This document shows positions 36,175 to 45,408 of a stretch of 64,000 nucleotides of DNA, piece after piece (within the stretch, counting starts at the first letter, position 1; every line of letters begins with the position of its first letter). Made by a program: the position numbers and the translations under genes. This stretch comes from CALCKU01 sp964654665. GTDB taxonomy: Bacteria > Pseudomonadota > Alphaproteobacteria > Caulobacterales > Maricaulaceae. Where the stretch lies: contig CAZZKV010000006.1 of NCBI GenBank assembly GCA_964654665.1, positions 47,711 to 111,710 of the forward strand. The letters run 5' to 3'. The notes under the pieces were generated by a model. It was not told the origin of the DNA. It worked only from the letters and a program-made list of their open reading frames with translations, and did no database searches.

Positions 36175-36636
36175 TCAGGTGATGGGAATGGCGGTTGTAT
36201 TTTTTATACGTTCCATTGCAAATGAGGCCGATACATCATGAAGCGGAGCAATAGCGATGATTTTTTTATAAACACGATCATAATCGGTCATATTTTTAAC
36301 ACTCAATTTAAGCATATAATCAATGTCGCCTGTCATACGGTAAAACCCGAGAACTTCGGGGATGTTTTTTACCCCTGCTGAGAATATGGTCAGCCAATCT
36401 TGTGTGTGTTGATTGGTTTTTAGAGTAACGAATACGTCCTGTCGCCCACCTATTTTATCAGGATTTAAAATTGCAACGCGTTTTTCAATAATGCCGCTTG
36501 ATTCCAGTAATTTTAACCGCCGCCAACAAGCGTTATGAGATAAGCCAATTCTGTCGGCTATTTCGGCAATGCTCAATGCAGCATCGTGTTGAATTATTTC
36601 TAATATATTGCAGTCTATTGGGTTAATTTTATACAT
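36175..36636 (-). CDS. Lrp/AsnC family transcriptional regulator
   Basis: A 153-residue Lrp-type regulator. The N-terminal winged helix-turn-helix has SIAEIADRIGLSHNACWRRL (about residues 20-39), with the recognition helix typical of Lrp/BkdR. The RAM ligand-binding domain spans about 65-145, including TGDIDYMLKLSVKNMTDYD. It is divergent from the small DUF6356 gene with 104 bases between, which may be its target along with itself. It could sense an amino acid; which one is not visible. Confidence 0.92.
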   Translation of the reverse strand: MYKINPIDCNILEIIQHDAALSIAEIADRIGLSHNACWRRLKLLESSGIIEKRVAILNPDKIGGRQDVFVTLKTNQHTQDWLTIFSAGVKNIPEVLGFYRMTGDIDYMLKLSVKNMTDYDRVYKKIIAIAPLHDVSASFAMERIKNTTAIPIT

Positions 36637-36740
36637 TTTGGCAATATATTCAAAAAAAATATCGAAACAAGAGTAAAAAAAACTATTTAAAGTGAAGATT
36701 TCTCATTCGTGCGACTCTAAAAAATACTAAGGAGATTGCC

Positions 36741-36965
36741 GTGATTACTAAAATTTTTGTTGAGCATCCAAGAAGTGTAGGTGAGTCATATGGACAACAT
36801 TGTGTACGGGCCAATAGTTTTGGACTAAAGATGATTATAGCTGGAATAGCCTGTTGCATACATGGGATTATTCCAGCTTGTTTTAAAAACACCGGTAGTC
36901 ATACAATAAAAAAGCTACATTGTAATATGATCACACATAGAACGTCCGTTCACAATGATATGTGA
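36741..36965 (+). CDS. Small DUF6356-like protein
   Basis: A 74-residue protein. The pattern FVEHPRSVGESYGQH, then GLKMIIAGIACCIHGIIPACF and IKKLHCNMITHR matches the small DUF6356 family as I know it: a short soluble part, one hydrophobic helix (about 28-46) and a C-terminal Arg/His-rich tail. Function unknown. It has a clear AAGGAG ribosome-binding site and lies divergent from the Lrp regulator, so I consider it a real gene and not a chance frame. Confidence 0.75.
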   Translation: MITKIFVEHPRSVGESYGQHCVRANSFGLKMIIAGIACCIHGIIPACFKNTGSHTIKKLHCNMITHRTSVHNDM

Positions 36966-37001
36966 GATTAGGTATAACTGTATATCAGGTAGATGAGTGC
37001 G

Positions 37002-38504
37002 TTACTGGCTAGGATAGTTCGATAACGTACGTTTCACGGCATTGTGCCACCCCGATAATAATTGGGTTCGTTTGTCAGTATTTATATCTGGTTTAAAGAT
37101 TGCGTCTTGTCGCCAGTTTGCAGCCACATCTTCTAAATTTTTATAATACCCTGTTTTAAGAGCAACCAGCATGGCAACACCCAGCGCTGTTGTTTCCATT
37201 ACGGCCGGACGAATAATTGGAATATCAACAATGTCAGACAAAAACTGTGTAAACCAATTATTGACAACCATACCGCCATCAACGCGTAAAGAGGTTGGGC
37301 TAATGCCATCTTGGGTCATAGCAGCCAGTAGATCATGGGTTTGATAGGCAACAGATTCCAGAGCAGAGCGAACAATTTCAGCTCGGCCAGAATCGCGCGT
37401 AATACCGTGCAGGGCTCCGCGTGCATCAGGATCCCAATATGGTGCACCCATACCGGTAAAAGCCGGAACGAGATAAAGGCCACCTGTTGTCTCTATTGAT
37501 TTCGCTAGATATTCGGTTTCTTTAGCATCCTTTACAAGTCCGACACTATCACGCAGCCATTGAACAGAGGCTCCAGCGATAAAGATAGAGCCTTCGAGCG
37601 CATAGGTTGTTTGGCCATTTATACGATAGCAAACTGTTGATAAAAGGCGATTTTTAGAAGTAACGCACGTATTGCCTGTGTTTAAAATGACAAAACATCC
37701 TGTGCCATATGTGCTTTTAATGTCCCCGGTTTTGAAACAACACTGGCCAATAGCAGCAGCTTGCTGGTCCCCGGCAATACCCAAGATAGGTAGAGCTTCG
37801 CCTACTATATCTTTAGATAGGACACCATAATTATCAGCGCAATCTTTGACAGTTGGCAGGATTGAATCCGGAACGTTAAATAGTGTCAGTAATTCCGGGT
37901 CCCATTGCTGGGTATGTATATTAAACATATTTGTGCGCGATGCATTGGTTGCATCTGTTGCGTGAACTTTATGTCCAGTCAGGCGGTATATCAGAAAACT
38001 ATCGACGGTTCCAAAAGCAAGTTCGCCCCTATCTGCGAGCGTGCGTGCGCCGCCCACATGATCCAAAATCCAAGCGGTTTTTGTCGCGCTAAAATAAGGA
38101 TCCATCAACAACCCTGTCTTTGCAGTCAGTTTGTCTTCATCAAATTGCGTCTTGAGAGTCCGGCAAATATTAGCGGTACGACGGTCTTGCCACACAATTG
38201 CATTGTAAATAGCTTTGCCCGTATTGCGGTTCCAAACCAGTGTTGTTTCGCGTTGGTTTGTAATTCCGACACCGATAACGGTCAGACCAGATGTTTTAGT
38301 ATAATTATAGGCTTTTTTAAGGGTTGATAATGCGGTGTTCCAAATAGCTTCTGGGTTATGTTCAACCCAGCCGTCATCAGGGTATATTTGTGGAAATTCT
38401 TCTTGAGCTGTGAAAAGAATTTTCCCGCTAATGTCAAAAACTAAAGTCCGGGTACTAGTCGTTCCTTGGTCGATTGAGAGAATGGCTATGTTTTCACTGG
38501 ACAT
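37002..38504 (-). CDS. glpK: Glycerol kinase
   Basis: Phosphorylates glycerol to glycerol 3-phosphate using ATP. At 500 residues it matches GlpK. Landmarks: SIDQGTTSTRTLVFD (about 10-24), the glycerol-site NQRETTLVWNR (about 80-90) and IVWQDRRT, the GDQQAAAIGQCC nucleotide-binding stretch (about 250) and the C-terminal RVDGGMVVNNWFTQFL signature (about 400). No glpF, glpD or glpR is visible nearby, so the glycerol genes are split. A 46-residue gene lies 6 bases upstream on the same strand. Confidence 0.96.
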   Translation of the reverse strand: MSSENIAILSIDQGTTSTRTLVFDISGKILFTAQEEFPQIYPDDGWVEHNPEAIWNTALSTLKKAYNYTKTSGLTVIGVGITNQRETTLVWNRNTGKAIYNAIVWQDRRTANICRTLKTQFDEDKLTAKTGLLMDPYFSATKTAWILDHVGGARTLADRGELAFGTVDSFLIYRLTGHKVHATDATNASRTNMFNIHTQQWDPELLTLFNVPDSILPTVKDCADNYGVLSKDIVGEALPILGIAGDQQAAAIGQCCFKTGDIKSTYGTGCFVILNTGNTCVTSKNRLLSTVCYRINGQTTYALEGSIFIAGASVQWLRDSVGLVKDAKETEYLAKSIETTGGLYLVPAFTGMGAPYWDPDARGALHGITRDSGRAEIVRSALESVAYQTHDLLAAMTQDGISPTSLRVDGGMVVNNWFTQFLSDIVDIPIIRPAVMETTALGVAMLVALKTGYYKNLEDVAANWRQDAIFKPDINTDKRTQLLSGWHNAVKRTLSNYPSQ

Positions 38505-38510
38505 ATGATT

Positions 38511-38651
38511 TTAACTTTCACGATCAGCGGTTTGTATCTTTGTTTTACGGGTCGCTTGTTTGCGGCGACGTAAGTTCGCCCGGAGGTTTTCGGCTAAACG
38601 ATCGGTGCGCAAGGATTTATCGTTTTTATTCGGTGGTTTTGATGCTGTCAT
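38511..38651 (-). CDS. Small basic conserved protein upstream of glpK
   Basis: A 46-residue gene. The protein begins MTASKPPNKNDKSLRTDR and contains RLAENLRANLRRRKQ, very rich in Arg and Lys. I recognise the LRANLRRRK pattern from small alphaproteobacterial proteins of unknown function that often sit at the ends of operons. Its stop is 6 bases from the glpK start, so the two are probably co-transcribed. A basic helix of this kind could bind nucleic acid or the ribosome, but that is a guess. Confidence 0.65.
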   Translation of the reverse strand: MTASKPPNKNDKSLRTDRLAENLRANLRRRKQATRKTKIQTADRES

Positions 38652-38957
38652 AGTTTTTCTTAGCCTACCCTATTATAGTATTTCAACCCATCAGCGACGG
38701 ACATTTTAAGGCTATATATTTGCAACGATTGGAAATGAGACATCGGTTTAATAAAGAATGGAGTCAATTTTAATAAATCTATTTACGTCTTTAGCAATAC
38801 AGGGTTTTACAGTGATAAATTTGCCACGCCTAACCTGTATAGAGTGAATTATAGGGTTGAATTCCGTCTCGTGAATTTACGGGCATGATATAAATCAAGA
38901 ATGGGGAGGGGTTTTCAGCATTATCAAGTGATAACGAAACAACTGTAGGGGATTGTC
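38652..38957. promoter_or_regulatory. Upstream region of the TonB-dependent receptor gene
   Basis: This 306-base stretch has no gene that I can support. It is AT-rich and must hold the promoters for the small glpK-side gene and the receptor. TTATCA-AG-TGATAA, an inverted repeat at 38921-38934, lies 23 bases before the receptor start and could be an operator for it. I see no riboswitch fold. Confidence 0.4.
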
Positions 38958-41432
38958 ATGACGTTATCTGTACAAAAGAATATTTTGAATTTATCAGCAT
39001 CGGTTTTGGCAATATCGGTTTTTGTTACAACGCCCGCTGCTCATGCACAATCGACGGATGAAATTATTGTTACGGCTAGAAAGCAGTCACAAAGTTTGCA
39101 AGATGTGCCTTTGGCAATCACGGCTCTCGGGTCAGTGGAACTGGAAGCCGGTGGGTTTGAAAATATTATCGATATTTCAAAAGTGGCGCCGGGTCTTTTT
39201 ATTGAACCCATTAATGGAGTGAGTGCTCGGGTTCAAACACAACCCAGATTTCGCGGCGTTACATTTGATGCAAACAGTCCACTACAACGGACAGCGACAG
39301 TGTTTATTGACGGTATTTTAACGTCGGGTGGTATCCAGAGCGTTGATATTAATGAGGTTGACCGAGTTGAAATCATTAAAGGTCCGCAATCTGCCCTGTT
39401 TGGACGTAATACATATTCTGGTGCTATTAATTATGTCACCAAGGACCCTGCGGTTGAATTTGGCGGGAATTTATCCGTTTTGGCGGCTACTCGTGATGAA
39501 TATCGTGTCAATGGCAGCATTGAAGGTGGAATTTTGGGCGATACACTAACGGGCCGTATTAGCGGGGCATATAATTTCAATGGGGGGCATTATGATAATG
39601 CCGCGGCGCCAGAGCAGGAACTGGGCGAGGAAACAGATTGGAATGTAAATGGTACGCTTGTGTATTCGCCAACTGACGATTTTAAAGTCAAGTTACGTGG
39701 TACCTATTATGCTAATGATGATGGTCCTGCGGCTGTCATACGGGTGGCCGGTTTAGCTGAACATAATTTTGGGGGCTTTAATTTTGTTGACCCTATTTCA
39801 GGAGCAAACTCTGTAACTGAAACTGCCTTTAGAGGGACCATCCGGACGCCAACGGCTGCGGAAATTGGTACCAATACAGGACAAGCGGATTTTGATCGCT
39901 TTTTAACAACGGCGTTGGCTGATGGCCGGGCTGGTGTAAATGGGGCCGGTATTCAAACAATTGGCATTACCTATCAAGATCTAGATGGTTTTGGTTTGAA
40001 TAGCGAAGGGCTGCGTTTAAGCGGCGACCTTAGCTATGATTTTAGCCATAATATGTCTTTGGATGTTTTGGTGGGTTATAATGAAAATGAATTTCTATTA
40101 CTGCAGGATTTTGATGCCACTTCGGACTTATCTTTTACGAATAGTATTGGTCAGGAAGCCAAAGATTTGAGCCTTGAAGCGCGTCTTTCCGGGACAGCGT
40201 TCAAGAATAAATTAACATGGTCTTTTGGGGGTAATTATCTCGATATTAATGTCGAAACAGTTGGTGGTTTCCGCGATGAATTTGGGTTTGGTGGGTTCTT
40301 TTTCCCCGGTTTATTTGGTGATCGTTTTGAGACAGCATCTGAAACATTCGGTATTTTTGGAACCTTGGATTATAAATTAACGGATGAACTTACGGTTATT
40401 TTTGAAGGCCGTTACCAAGAAGATGAAATTTCTGACGGCGCACCGGAACTTGTTGGTACATCCCCAACGACATTCACAAATTTCTTGCCACGGGTTTTGC
40501 TACAATATCAACCGACAGATAATACAACTGTATATGCGAATTTTAGTGAGGGTAATTTATCAGGTGGGTTTAACCCGGAAATTTCAGAACTAGATGCAAC
40601 CCAACTGGCGGAATTAAATGCCCGTGTTCCTGGTACAGGTCTGACATTTGGGGAAGAGACACTCACAAATTATGAAATTGGTTGGAAACAGTCTTTATTC
40701 GATGGTGCAGCAGCCTTTAATTTAGCTGCATTTTTTATGAATCGAAAAGATCAAATTTTTTCAGGGTTTGAGCTTATTAGCGAAACACCTGAGCTTTTTG
40801 CTCAAAATGGAAATGCCTTTAGAACCGTTGCTTTCACCAATAATGGGGCGACAACAGACATTTTAGGGTTTGAGTTGGACGGGACAGTTAGAGCCAGCGA
40901 GCACTTAACGTTACAAGGGTCTCTAGCTTGGGTTGATGCGTCAATTGACTCTTTCCCCAATGGTGTAAATTCTGGTGATTTTACGGCTGTTTTCGGTCCT
41001 ACAGCTAATGTTCAAGGGCAAACAGCTCCGCGTTTCCCGGAATGGGCTGGTTCTTTTAGCGGAACTTATGAAAGAGATTTGCCGGGCAGTGTTTTTGGAA
41101 CAAGTGATGCTAGTTGGTACACACGCGGTGATGTTTTTTATACAGGTGAATTTTTTGACGAAAATACTAATCTGGCTCAGGCACCATCCGCAGTCGACGT
41201 TAATCTTCGAACAGGTATAAAGCGGGATAATATCAGTTTGGAAGTATTTGTTACAAATCTCTTTAATGAAGATGCCGTATTAGGGGCGAATAATATTGCT
41301 GATACATCGCTCGATGTTCGTGGGTTTAATCCGTTTAATGCAGCCCAAATTTTCGATTTTTCTCGTGAAAGCGTGCATGTCGCTTTGCGCCCGCGACGTC
41401 AATTTGGTGTCCGTTTGGATGTAGATTTTTAG
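38958..41432 (+). CDS. TonB-dependent outer-membrane receptor
   Basis: An 824-residue receptor for energised uptake across the outer membrane. Signal peptide about 1-31 (…TPAAHAQ); TonB box-like DEIIVTARKQSQ at about 34-45; plug domain about 50-165 with PGLFIEP, RFRGV, FIDGI and RVEIIKGPQSALFGRNTYSGAINYVT; a β-barrel up to the terminal Phe (VRLDVDF). It belongs to the large group common in Caulobacterales and Sphingomonadales for organic substrates rather than classical siderophores. The lipoprotein VOC gene follows by 60 bases, and a likely oxidative operon lies just beyond. Confidence 0.93.
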   Translation: MTLSVQKNILNLSASVLAISVFVTTPAAHAQSTDEIIVTARKQSQSLQDVPLAITALGSVELEAGGFENIIDISKVAPGLFIEPINGVSARVQTQPRFRGVTFDANSPLQRTATVFIDGILTSGGIQSVDINEVDRVEIIKGPQSALFGRNTYSGAINYVTKDPAVEFGGNLSVLAATRDEYRVNGSIEGGILGDTLTGRISGAYNFNGGHYDNAAAPEQELGEETDWNVNGTLVYSPTDDFKVKLRGTYYANDDGPAAVIRVAGLAEHNFGGFNFVDPISGANSVTETAFRGTIRTPTAAEIGTNTGQADFDRFLTTALADGRAGVNGAGIQTIGITYQDLDGFGLNSEGLRLSGDLSYDFSHNMSLDVLVGYNENEFLLLQDFDATSDLSFTNSIGQEAKDLSLEARLSGTAFKNKLTWSFGGNYLDINVETVGGFRDEFGFGGFFFPGLFGDRFETASETFGIFGTLDYKLTDELTVIFEGRYQEDEISDGAPELVGTSPTTFTNFLPRVLLQYQPTDNTTVYANFSEGNLSGGFNPEISELDATQLAELNARVPGTGLTFGEETLTNYEIGWKQSLFDGAAAFNLAAFFMNRKDQIFSGFELISETPELFAQNGNAFRTVAFTNNGATTDILGFELDGTVRASEHLTLQGSLAWVDASIDSFPNGVNSGDFTAVFGPTANVQGQTAPRFPEWAGSFSGTYERDLPGSVFGTSDASWYTRGDVFYTGEFFDENTNLAQAPSAVDVNLRTGIKRDNISLEVFVTNLFNEDAVLGANNIADTSLDVRGFNPFNAAQIFDFSRESVHVALRPRRQFGVRLDVDF

Positions 41433-41492
41433 GTGTGAGATTCGGTAAGGTTCAGCGTTATTACACTAAAATTTATTAATTAAGGTTATCTG

Positions 41493-42128
41493 ATGCGTCA
41501 CATGTTTTTTACACCTATTTCGGGACTGCTTTTAAGCATAGTCCTTTTAGCGTGTCAGACAACACCCTCGCCTAGTCTCGATAAAGCAGTCCAACAACAA
41601 ACACGCGTCGCGGCGCCCGATGTTGCCGCGCAAAAATTTGCGACTGATTTACGCCGAACCTCTTTGATAGTATCCGATATTGATGAAAGCCTGAAATTAT
41701 ATCGGGACGTTTTAGGTTTTGAAGTCAATTACGATACTGAAGTAACCATGTCGGGGGTTGCTTTGCCTGCTGGAGAACCCGGTGCGAAGGCGCGCCTCGT
41801 TCTTATCAATACTAATAATTCTTGGGTCGGTTGGATTGGCTTGTTACAATGGCTTGATCCTGCGCTCACCTCCCCGCCTACGCCGCGTCGGCGTATGGGT
41901 ATTGGGGATGCTCTATTGGTGTTTAATACGGAAAAAGTAGATGAGCATTGCGAAGGTGTTGCTGAGCTTGACGGGGTACATATAACGGCACCTGCAAGTA
42001 ATACGACATATCCGGCACGTGCTGGCGGTGATCCTATTGTTGTGCGAACGTGTTATCTTTTTGACCGTGATGGCTATTTCATTGAACTTAATAAAGTTCT
42101 GGATCGCGATAATTACAATAAAAATTAG
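41493..42128 (+). CDS. VOC-fold lipoprotein
   Basis: A 211-residue exported VOC protein. The signal ends in a lipobox LLAC at about residue 20. The VOC domain starts RRTSLIVSDIDESLKLYRDVLGFEV (about 52-76) and ends with YLFDRDGYFIELNKVL, with the metal-ligand Glu position in FIELN. A lipid-anchored VOC protein is unusual; it may bind the substrate imported by the preceding receptor. It converges on the 42125-42793 gene with 4 bases of overlap. Confidence 0.78.
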   Translation: MRHMFFTPISGLLLSIVLLACQTTPSPSLDKAVQQQTRVAAPDVAAQKFATDLRRTSLIVSDIDESLKLYRDVLGFEVNYDTEVTMSGVALPAGEPGAKARLVLINTNNSWVGWIGLLQWLDPALTSPPTPRRRMGIGDALLVFNTEKVDEHCEGVAELDGVHITAPASNTTYPARAGGDPIVVRTCYLFDRDGYFIELNKVLDRDNYNKN

Positions 42129-42793
42129 AAAAATTTTGTTGTTCCAATAAAGGCAACAATAACAAGTAAGAGATAAGTTACTCTGACCCAGACGCGTGAA
42201 CGATTCATAATAGTGAGTAGCGGTACTTCGGTAGCATCAGACGAGCCTTTTTCGACAAGTTCCATGAGGGCAGGGCCAACAGGTTTAAACATAACATCAA
42301 TTAAAATGGCCGCGATAAAAATAAATCCAAATAAAAGCGCTTTGCTGGCAAGCCAATTTGGTTCAAGCGGTGTATTCATCGTTAAGGAAATGCTGCCAAG
42401 GCTGAGATAAAAAGCCGCTAAGCCCCATTTTAAGAGCATCTCTATTTTTTTAAGTCTTGTTGCTTTTGGAGTTTGTCCGGCTTTATAGGCCGCCCAAACC
42501 AGCCAGAGCCAAAAGCAGCTTATCGCCCAAGACAATAGAATTCCCCAGAACGGTACGGCCCAATACCCTCCTACAGCTACTAACGAAATTGTGCTGGCAA
42601 TCATCAAGGCCCATGCAGTGCGCGGTCCCATATCTGTTATGACGAGGATTTTTAAAAGTGTTAACCGTTCTTGTATGGAGTACTCACGTTGGCGAAATTG
42701 TTCTCCAAGGATAGCCACACCGAGATCGGCTCCCAGCCAAAATACAAAGAGTAAAATATGGAAAAAGACCAAGACAGAATAAAGCTCTATCAT
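42125..42793 (-). CDS. Integral membrane protein (DUF2269/CopD-like)
   Basis: A 222-residue protein with five or six membrane helices, at about residues 5-25, 55-75, 78-100, 122-140, 148-170 and 200-220. The first helix carries FFHILLFVFWLGADLGV, a His that could be a haem or metal ligand; similar His-containing first helices occur in DUF2269 and CopD-like proteins. It is the last gene of the operon that starts at 46992 or 47563. It could transfer electrons or import a substrate for that operon. Function unknown. Confidence 0.6.
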   Translation of the reverse strand: MIELYSVLVFFHILLFVFWLGADLGVAILGEQFRQREYSIQERLTLLKILVITDMGPRTAWALMIASTISLVAVGGYWAVPFWGILLSWAISCFWLWLVWAAYKAGQTPKATRLKKIEMLLKWGLAAFYLSLGSISLTMNTPLEPNWLASKALLFGFIFIAAILIDVMFKPVGPALMELVEKGSSDATEVPLLTIMNRSRVWVRVTYLLLVIVAFIGTTKFF

Positions 42794-43506
42794 CGGTCAA
42801 GCTCCACTAGTTCATAATAGGTTTGCATATAGCCGCCAACGCCGCCTTTGAGAAACAAGCCATCCTCATCTGCTGTGCACCACATTGCATATGGAGGGTG
42901 TTCTTGAGGCAGATTGCCGGCGGTGTCTGTGATTTGGAATTTACGGGCCTCAAATTTACCGGCTTTGACTGTGATAGTCTCATTGCCGACATAGACGAGA
43001 CCAAATCGCATTGGAAATAACATCGGTCCTGTTGCGCCGCGGTGATCCGGTGATGACATCATGACTGAGTTCATCCAAATTTTTGAAGGTGGGGCATCTA
43101 ACGGAAAAAAACGGGAAAGAAAACCATCGTTTATAATTGCATGATGCCCAAACCATGTTGTGCGAATTTGAGTTTCCAATTCCACCGTTTCAGAACCGGC
43201 ATTAACATTGAAACTGTTGCAGCGTGCCCGGCTTTCATCAAATTGAAACCATCCACAGCCTTCAAATCTTGACCCGACCGAGAGGCGTACAAACCCATCA
43301 ACCGGGGCCATTGTAGCAGTTTCAAAGCTGCTGGTTACATCGCGGATAACATCCGGAGCATCATCAATTTCGCAATGGGCGTGTAAAACGGAGAGACCGT
43401 CGGTTTGCCGCGTTAGCGTAAAATATTCTCGGCCGCGTTCGGTATTCATCCGGTCCGGTTGTTTGGATGTGTAGAGAATTTTTCCGCGAATGGTATTATG
43501 CTTCAT
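42790..43506 (-). CDS. Conserved hypothetical protein of the oxidative operon
   Basis: A 238-residue soluble protein that I do not recognise. It looks mostly β, with alternating hydrophobic strands and conserved-looking Trp/Gly/Arg segments (FEGCGWFQFDESRARCNSFN, ITVKAGKFEARKFQIT). The last segment resembles DUF3108-like lipocalin-type barrels. No signal peptide or membrane helix. Its stop overlaps the membrane-protein start by 4 bases and it is 8 bases from the MDR gene, so it belongs to the same operon. Confidence 0.6.
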   Translation of the reverse strand: MKHNTIRGKILYTSKQPDRMNTERGREYFTLTRQTDGLSVLHAHCEIDDAPDVIRDVTSSFETATMAPVDGFVRLSVGSRFEGCGWFQFDESRARCNSFNVNAGSETVELETQIRTTWFGHHAIINDGFLSRFFPLDAPPSKIWMNSVMMSSPDHRGATGPMLFPMRFGLVYVGNETITVKAGKFEARKFQITDTAGNLPQEHPPYAMWCTADEDGLFLKGGVGGYMQTYYELVELDR

Positions 43507-43514
43507 GGTCGTTC

Positions 43515-44516
43515 CTAAAGCTCAACGACGCATTTACCGATGTTCTTACCATTCATGAGTTTTTCCATCAATTTGGGAGCGTTTTTTAGGCCTATCACCT
43601 TGTCTTCGGCGAATGCGATCTTGCCAGATTTAACCCACGGGGCCACTTCGGATCGAAATTCATCCCAGCGAGAATAAAAATCATAGACGACAAGACCATG
43701 CAATGTTGCCCGTTTACCGACAACCATGCCGATAGATGTCATGGCTGGAGGGCCATCAGTATGATAATGTGCGGCCAGACCGCAAAGCACCGCACGACCA
43801 TAAAGCTGGATATTCTGCATGGCAAAATTTAGCATATCAGCGCCAACATTTTCAAAATGGACAGTTATTCCATCCGGCGCGACGGCTGATAATTTACTGT
43901 GCCAGCCTTTGGTTTTATAATTCAAACACGCGTCAAATCCGTAAGTTTCCTTGACTAATGTGCATTTGGTGGGGCCACCTGCGATGCCGATCACAGTTTT
44001 TGCACCTTTCATACGCGCAATTTGTCCAGCTGTACCGCCCACGGGCCCAGCGGCTGCATCAACCATAAATATATCGCCGTCATGCACGCGGGCCAGTTGC
44101 GTAACGCCAGCCCAAGCTGTTAAGCCCGGCATTCCCAGAACACCGATATAGGAGGATAATGGCGCGGCTTTAGGATCTATACAGGTAAATTCATCGGCAT
44201 ATAAGGCGACATATTCAGCCCATCCCCCGTCCATAGCATGAATATAATCACCTTTCTTAACCTTATCAGATTGGCTTTCAATGACCTTGCCAACAATGGC
44301 TCCAGGAATGACGTCAAGATTGGGTGTTGGCGCGTCTTCACCCATATGACTACCGCGTATCCGAGTTCCGATATAAGGGTCTAGAGAGATATATTTAACT
44401 TTCACCAAGATGCCCGCCGCCGGACATTCGGGTTTTTCAGCATTGATTACTTTAAAGTCTGCGGCTTGAGGTTTAGCTTTCAAAGCCTGTTTAAGAACAA
44501 TTTGTTGCATAGTCAT
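43515..44516 (-). CDS. Zinc-free MDR oxidoreductase (PTGR/LTB4DH-like)
   Basis: A 333-residue medium-chain reductase of the prostaglandin reductase/YncB branch, which reduces activated double bonds with NADPH. Signs: DPYIGTRIRG (about 47-56), GMPGLTAWAG (about 128-137), the nucleotide Gly motif DAAAGPVGGTAGQIAR (about 153-168), the cofactor-binding NYKT near 198 and a C-terminal NGKNIGKCVVEL. There are no zinc-ligand Cys clusters. It overlaps the VOC gene start by 4 bases and probably reduces an enone intermediate in the same pathway. Confidence 0.88.
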   Translation of the reverse strand: MTMQQIVLKQALKAKPQAADFKVINAEKPECPAAGILVKVKYISLDPYIGTRIRGSHMGEDAPTPNLDVIPGAIVGKVIESQSDKVKKGDYIHAMDGGWAEYVALYADEFTCIDPKAAPLSSYIGVLGMPGLTAWAGVTQLARVHDGDIFMVDAAAGPVGGTAGQIARMKGAKTVIGIAGGPTKCTLVKETYGFDACLNYKTKGWHSKLSAVAPDGITVHFENVGADMLNFAMQNIQLYGRAVLCGLAAHYHTDGPPAMTSIGMVVGKRATLHGLVVYDFYSRWDEFRSEVAPWVKSGKIAFAEDKVIGLKNAPKLMEKLMNGKNIGKCVVEL

Positions 44517-45406
44517 TTTTCCATAATTTCGATCAATGTTCCGTCAGGTCCGCGTAGCGTCCCGGCGCGCTTGCCTTTATAGATTACCCCGTCTTGTATA
44601 GCTGGCGGTGTAATCCAGTTGTCTTTATTGACCGTTACAAGCCTATCAAATTCAGGATGAATGAAGCTTCCAATAGCTATGCAAGGCGGCAACATGGCAT
44701 CTTGTTGAGGGCGGCGGGTAGTACTATGAGGATAGGCATCAATTTCAAGGAAAACATCGCGTTCATGTTTTAGTGTCGCGATCGTGTGCTGCGTATCCAG
44801 AGGTAAGGAAAAGGCTTTATTGATCATAGAATACGGGATGTTCATTGAACGTCCTTTTTCGATTAACATATGGTTCTCTAGCCACGCGCCAGAGGCTTCC
44901 ATATCCGAGCAAGCCATCACAAGGATGAATAATTTATCAATCGGGCTTTGAGCCCGTGGGAGATCATATGTATCCAAATCACCGCGAATTTCTGTCAGAT
45001 AGATAATTTCCTCATCAGGCCCTTTGATTTGCATTGGGAAAATTGCGGGCATGCTATCGAGTTGTTTTGGCGGCCCAATAATATCAAAAGGGGAGCGCTC
45101 CATACGGGTGTTAACCGCGATGGTGTCTTGATTGCAGATTTCAATCGCGGCCCAGCCATAGCTGCGCAGCGGCTTATAATTATTCGTTTTGGGCTGCTCG
45201 ATAAGGCGAATGTAAACCTCTGCGCCCGAGGCAGGCTGCAAGATCACATAAGGATAACCTGCCGTTTTTTGGGCACCCCAACTGGCGGCAAGCGTTTTAC
45301 TTACTAATCCTTTTTCGGCAAGTTTATAACCTAACCAGTCGCAATAGAGCGCCGTTGAGCGCTGAATATCCGCTATTGTTAGTGTTGCTGCCCGAATCAA
45401 ATTCAT
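44513..45406 (-). CDS. Tandem VOC-domain protein
   Basis: A 297-residue protein with two VOC-type modules. The first opens IRAATLTIADIQRSTALYCDWLGYKL (about 4-30) and the second begins around 150-165 with LFILVMACSDMEASGAWLENHM. A C-terminal RGPDGTLIEIMEK carries the metal-ligand Glu position. It overlaps the MDR gene by 4 bases and follows the FAD oxidase by 2 bases. Possible roles are isomerase, lyase or extradiol-type dioxygenase; none is provable here. Confidence 0.72.
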   Translation of the reverse strand: MNLIRAATLTIADIQRSTALYCDWLGYKLAEKGLVSKTLAASWGAQKTAGYPYVILQPASGAEVYIRLIEQPKTNNYKPLRSYGWAAIEICNQDTIAVNTRMERSPFDIIGPPKQLDSMPAIFPMQIKGPDEEIIYLTEIRGDLDTYDLPRAQSPIDKLFILVMACSDMEASGAWLENHMLIEKGRSMNIPYSMINKAFSLPLDTQHTIATLKHERDVFLEIDAYPHSTTRRPQQDAMLPPCIAIGSFIHPEFDRLVTVNKDNWITPPAIQDGVIYKGKRAGTLRGPDGTLIEIMEK

Positions 45407-45408
45407 CT

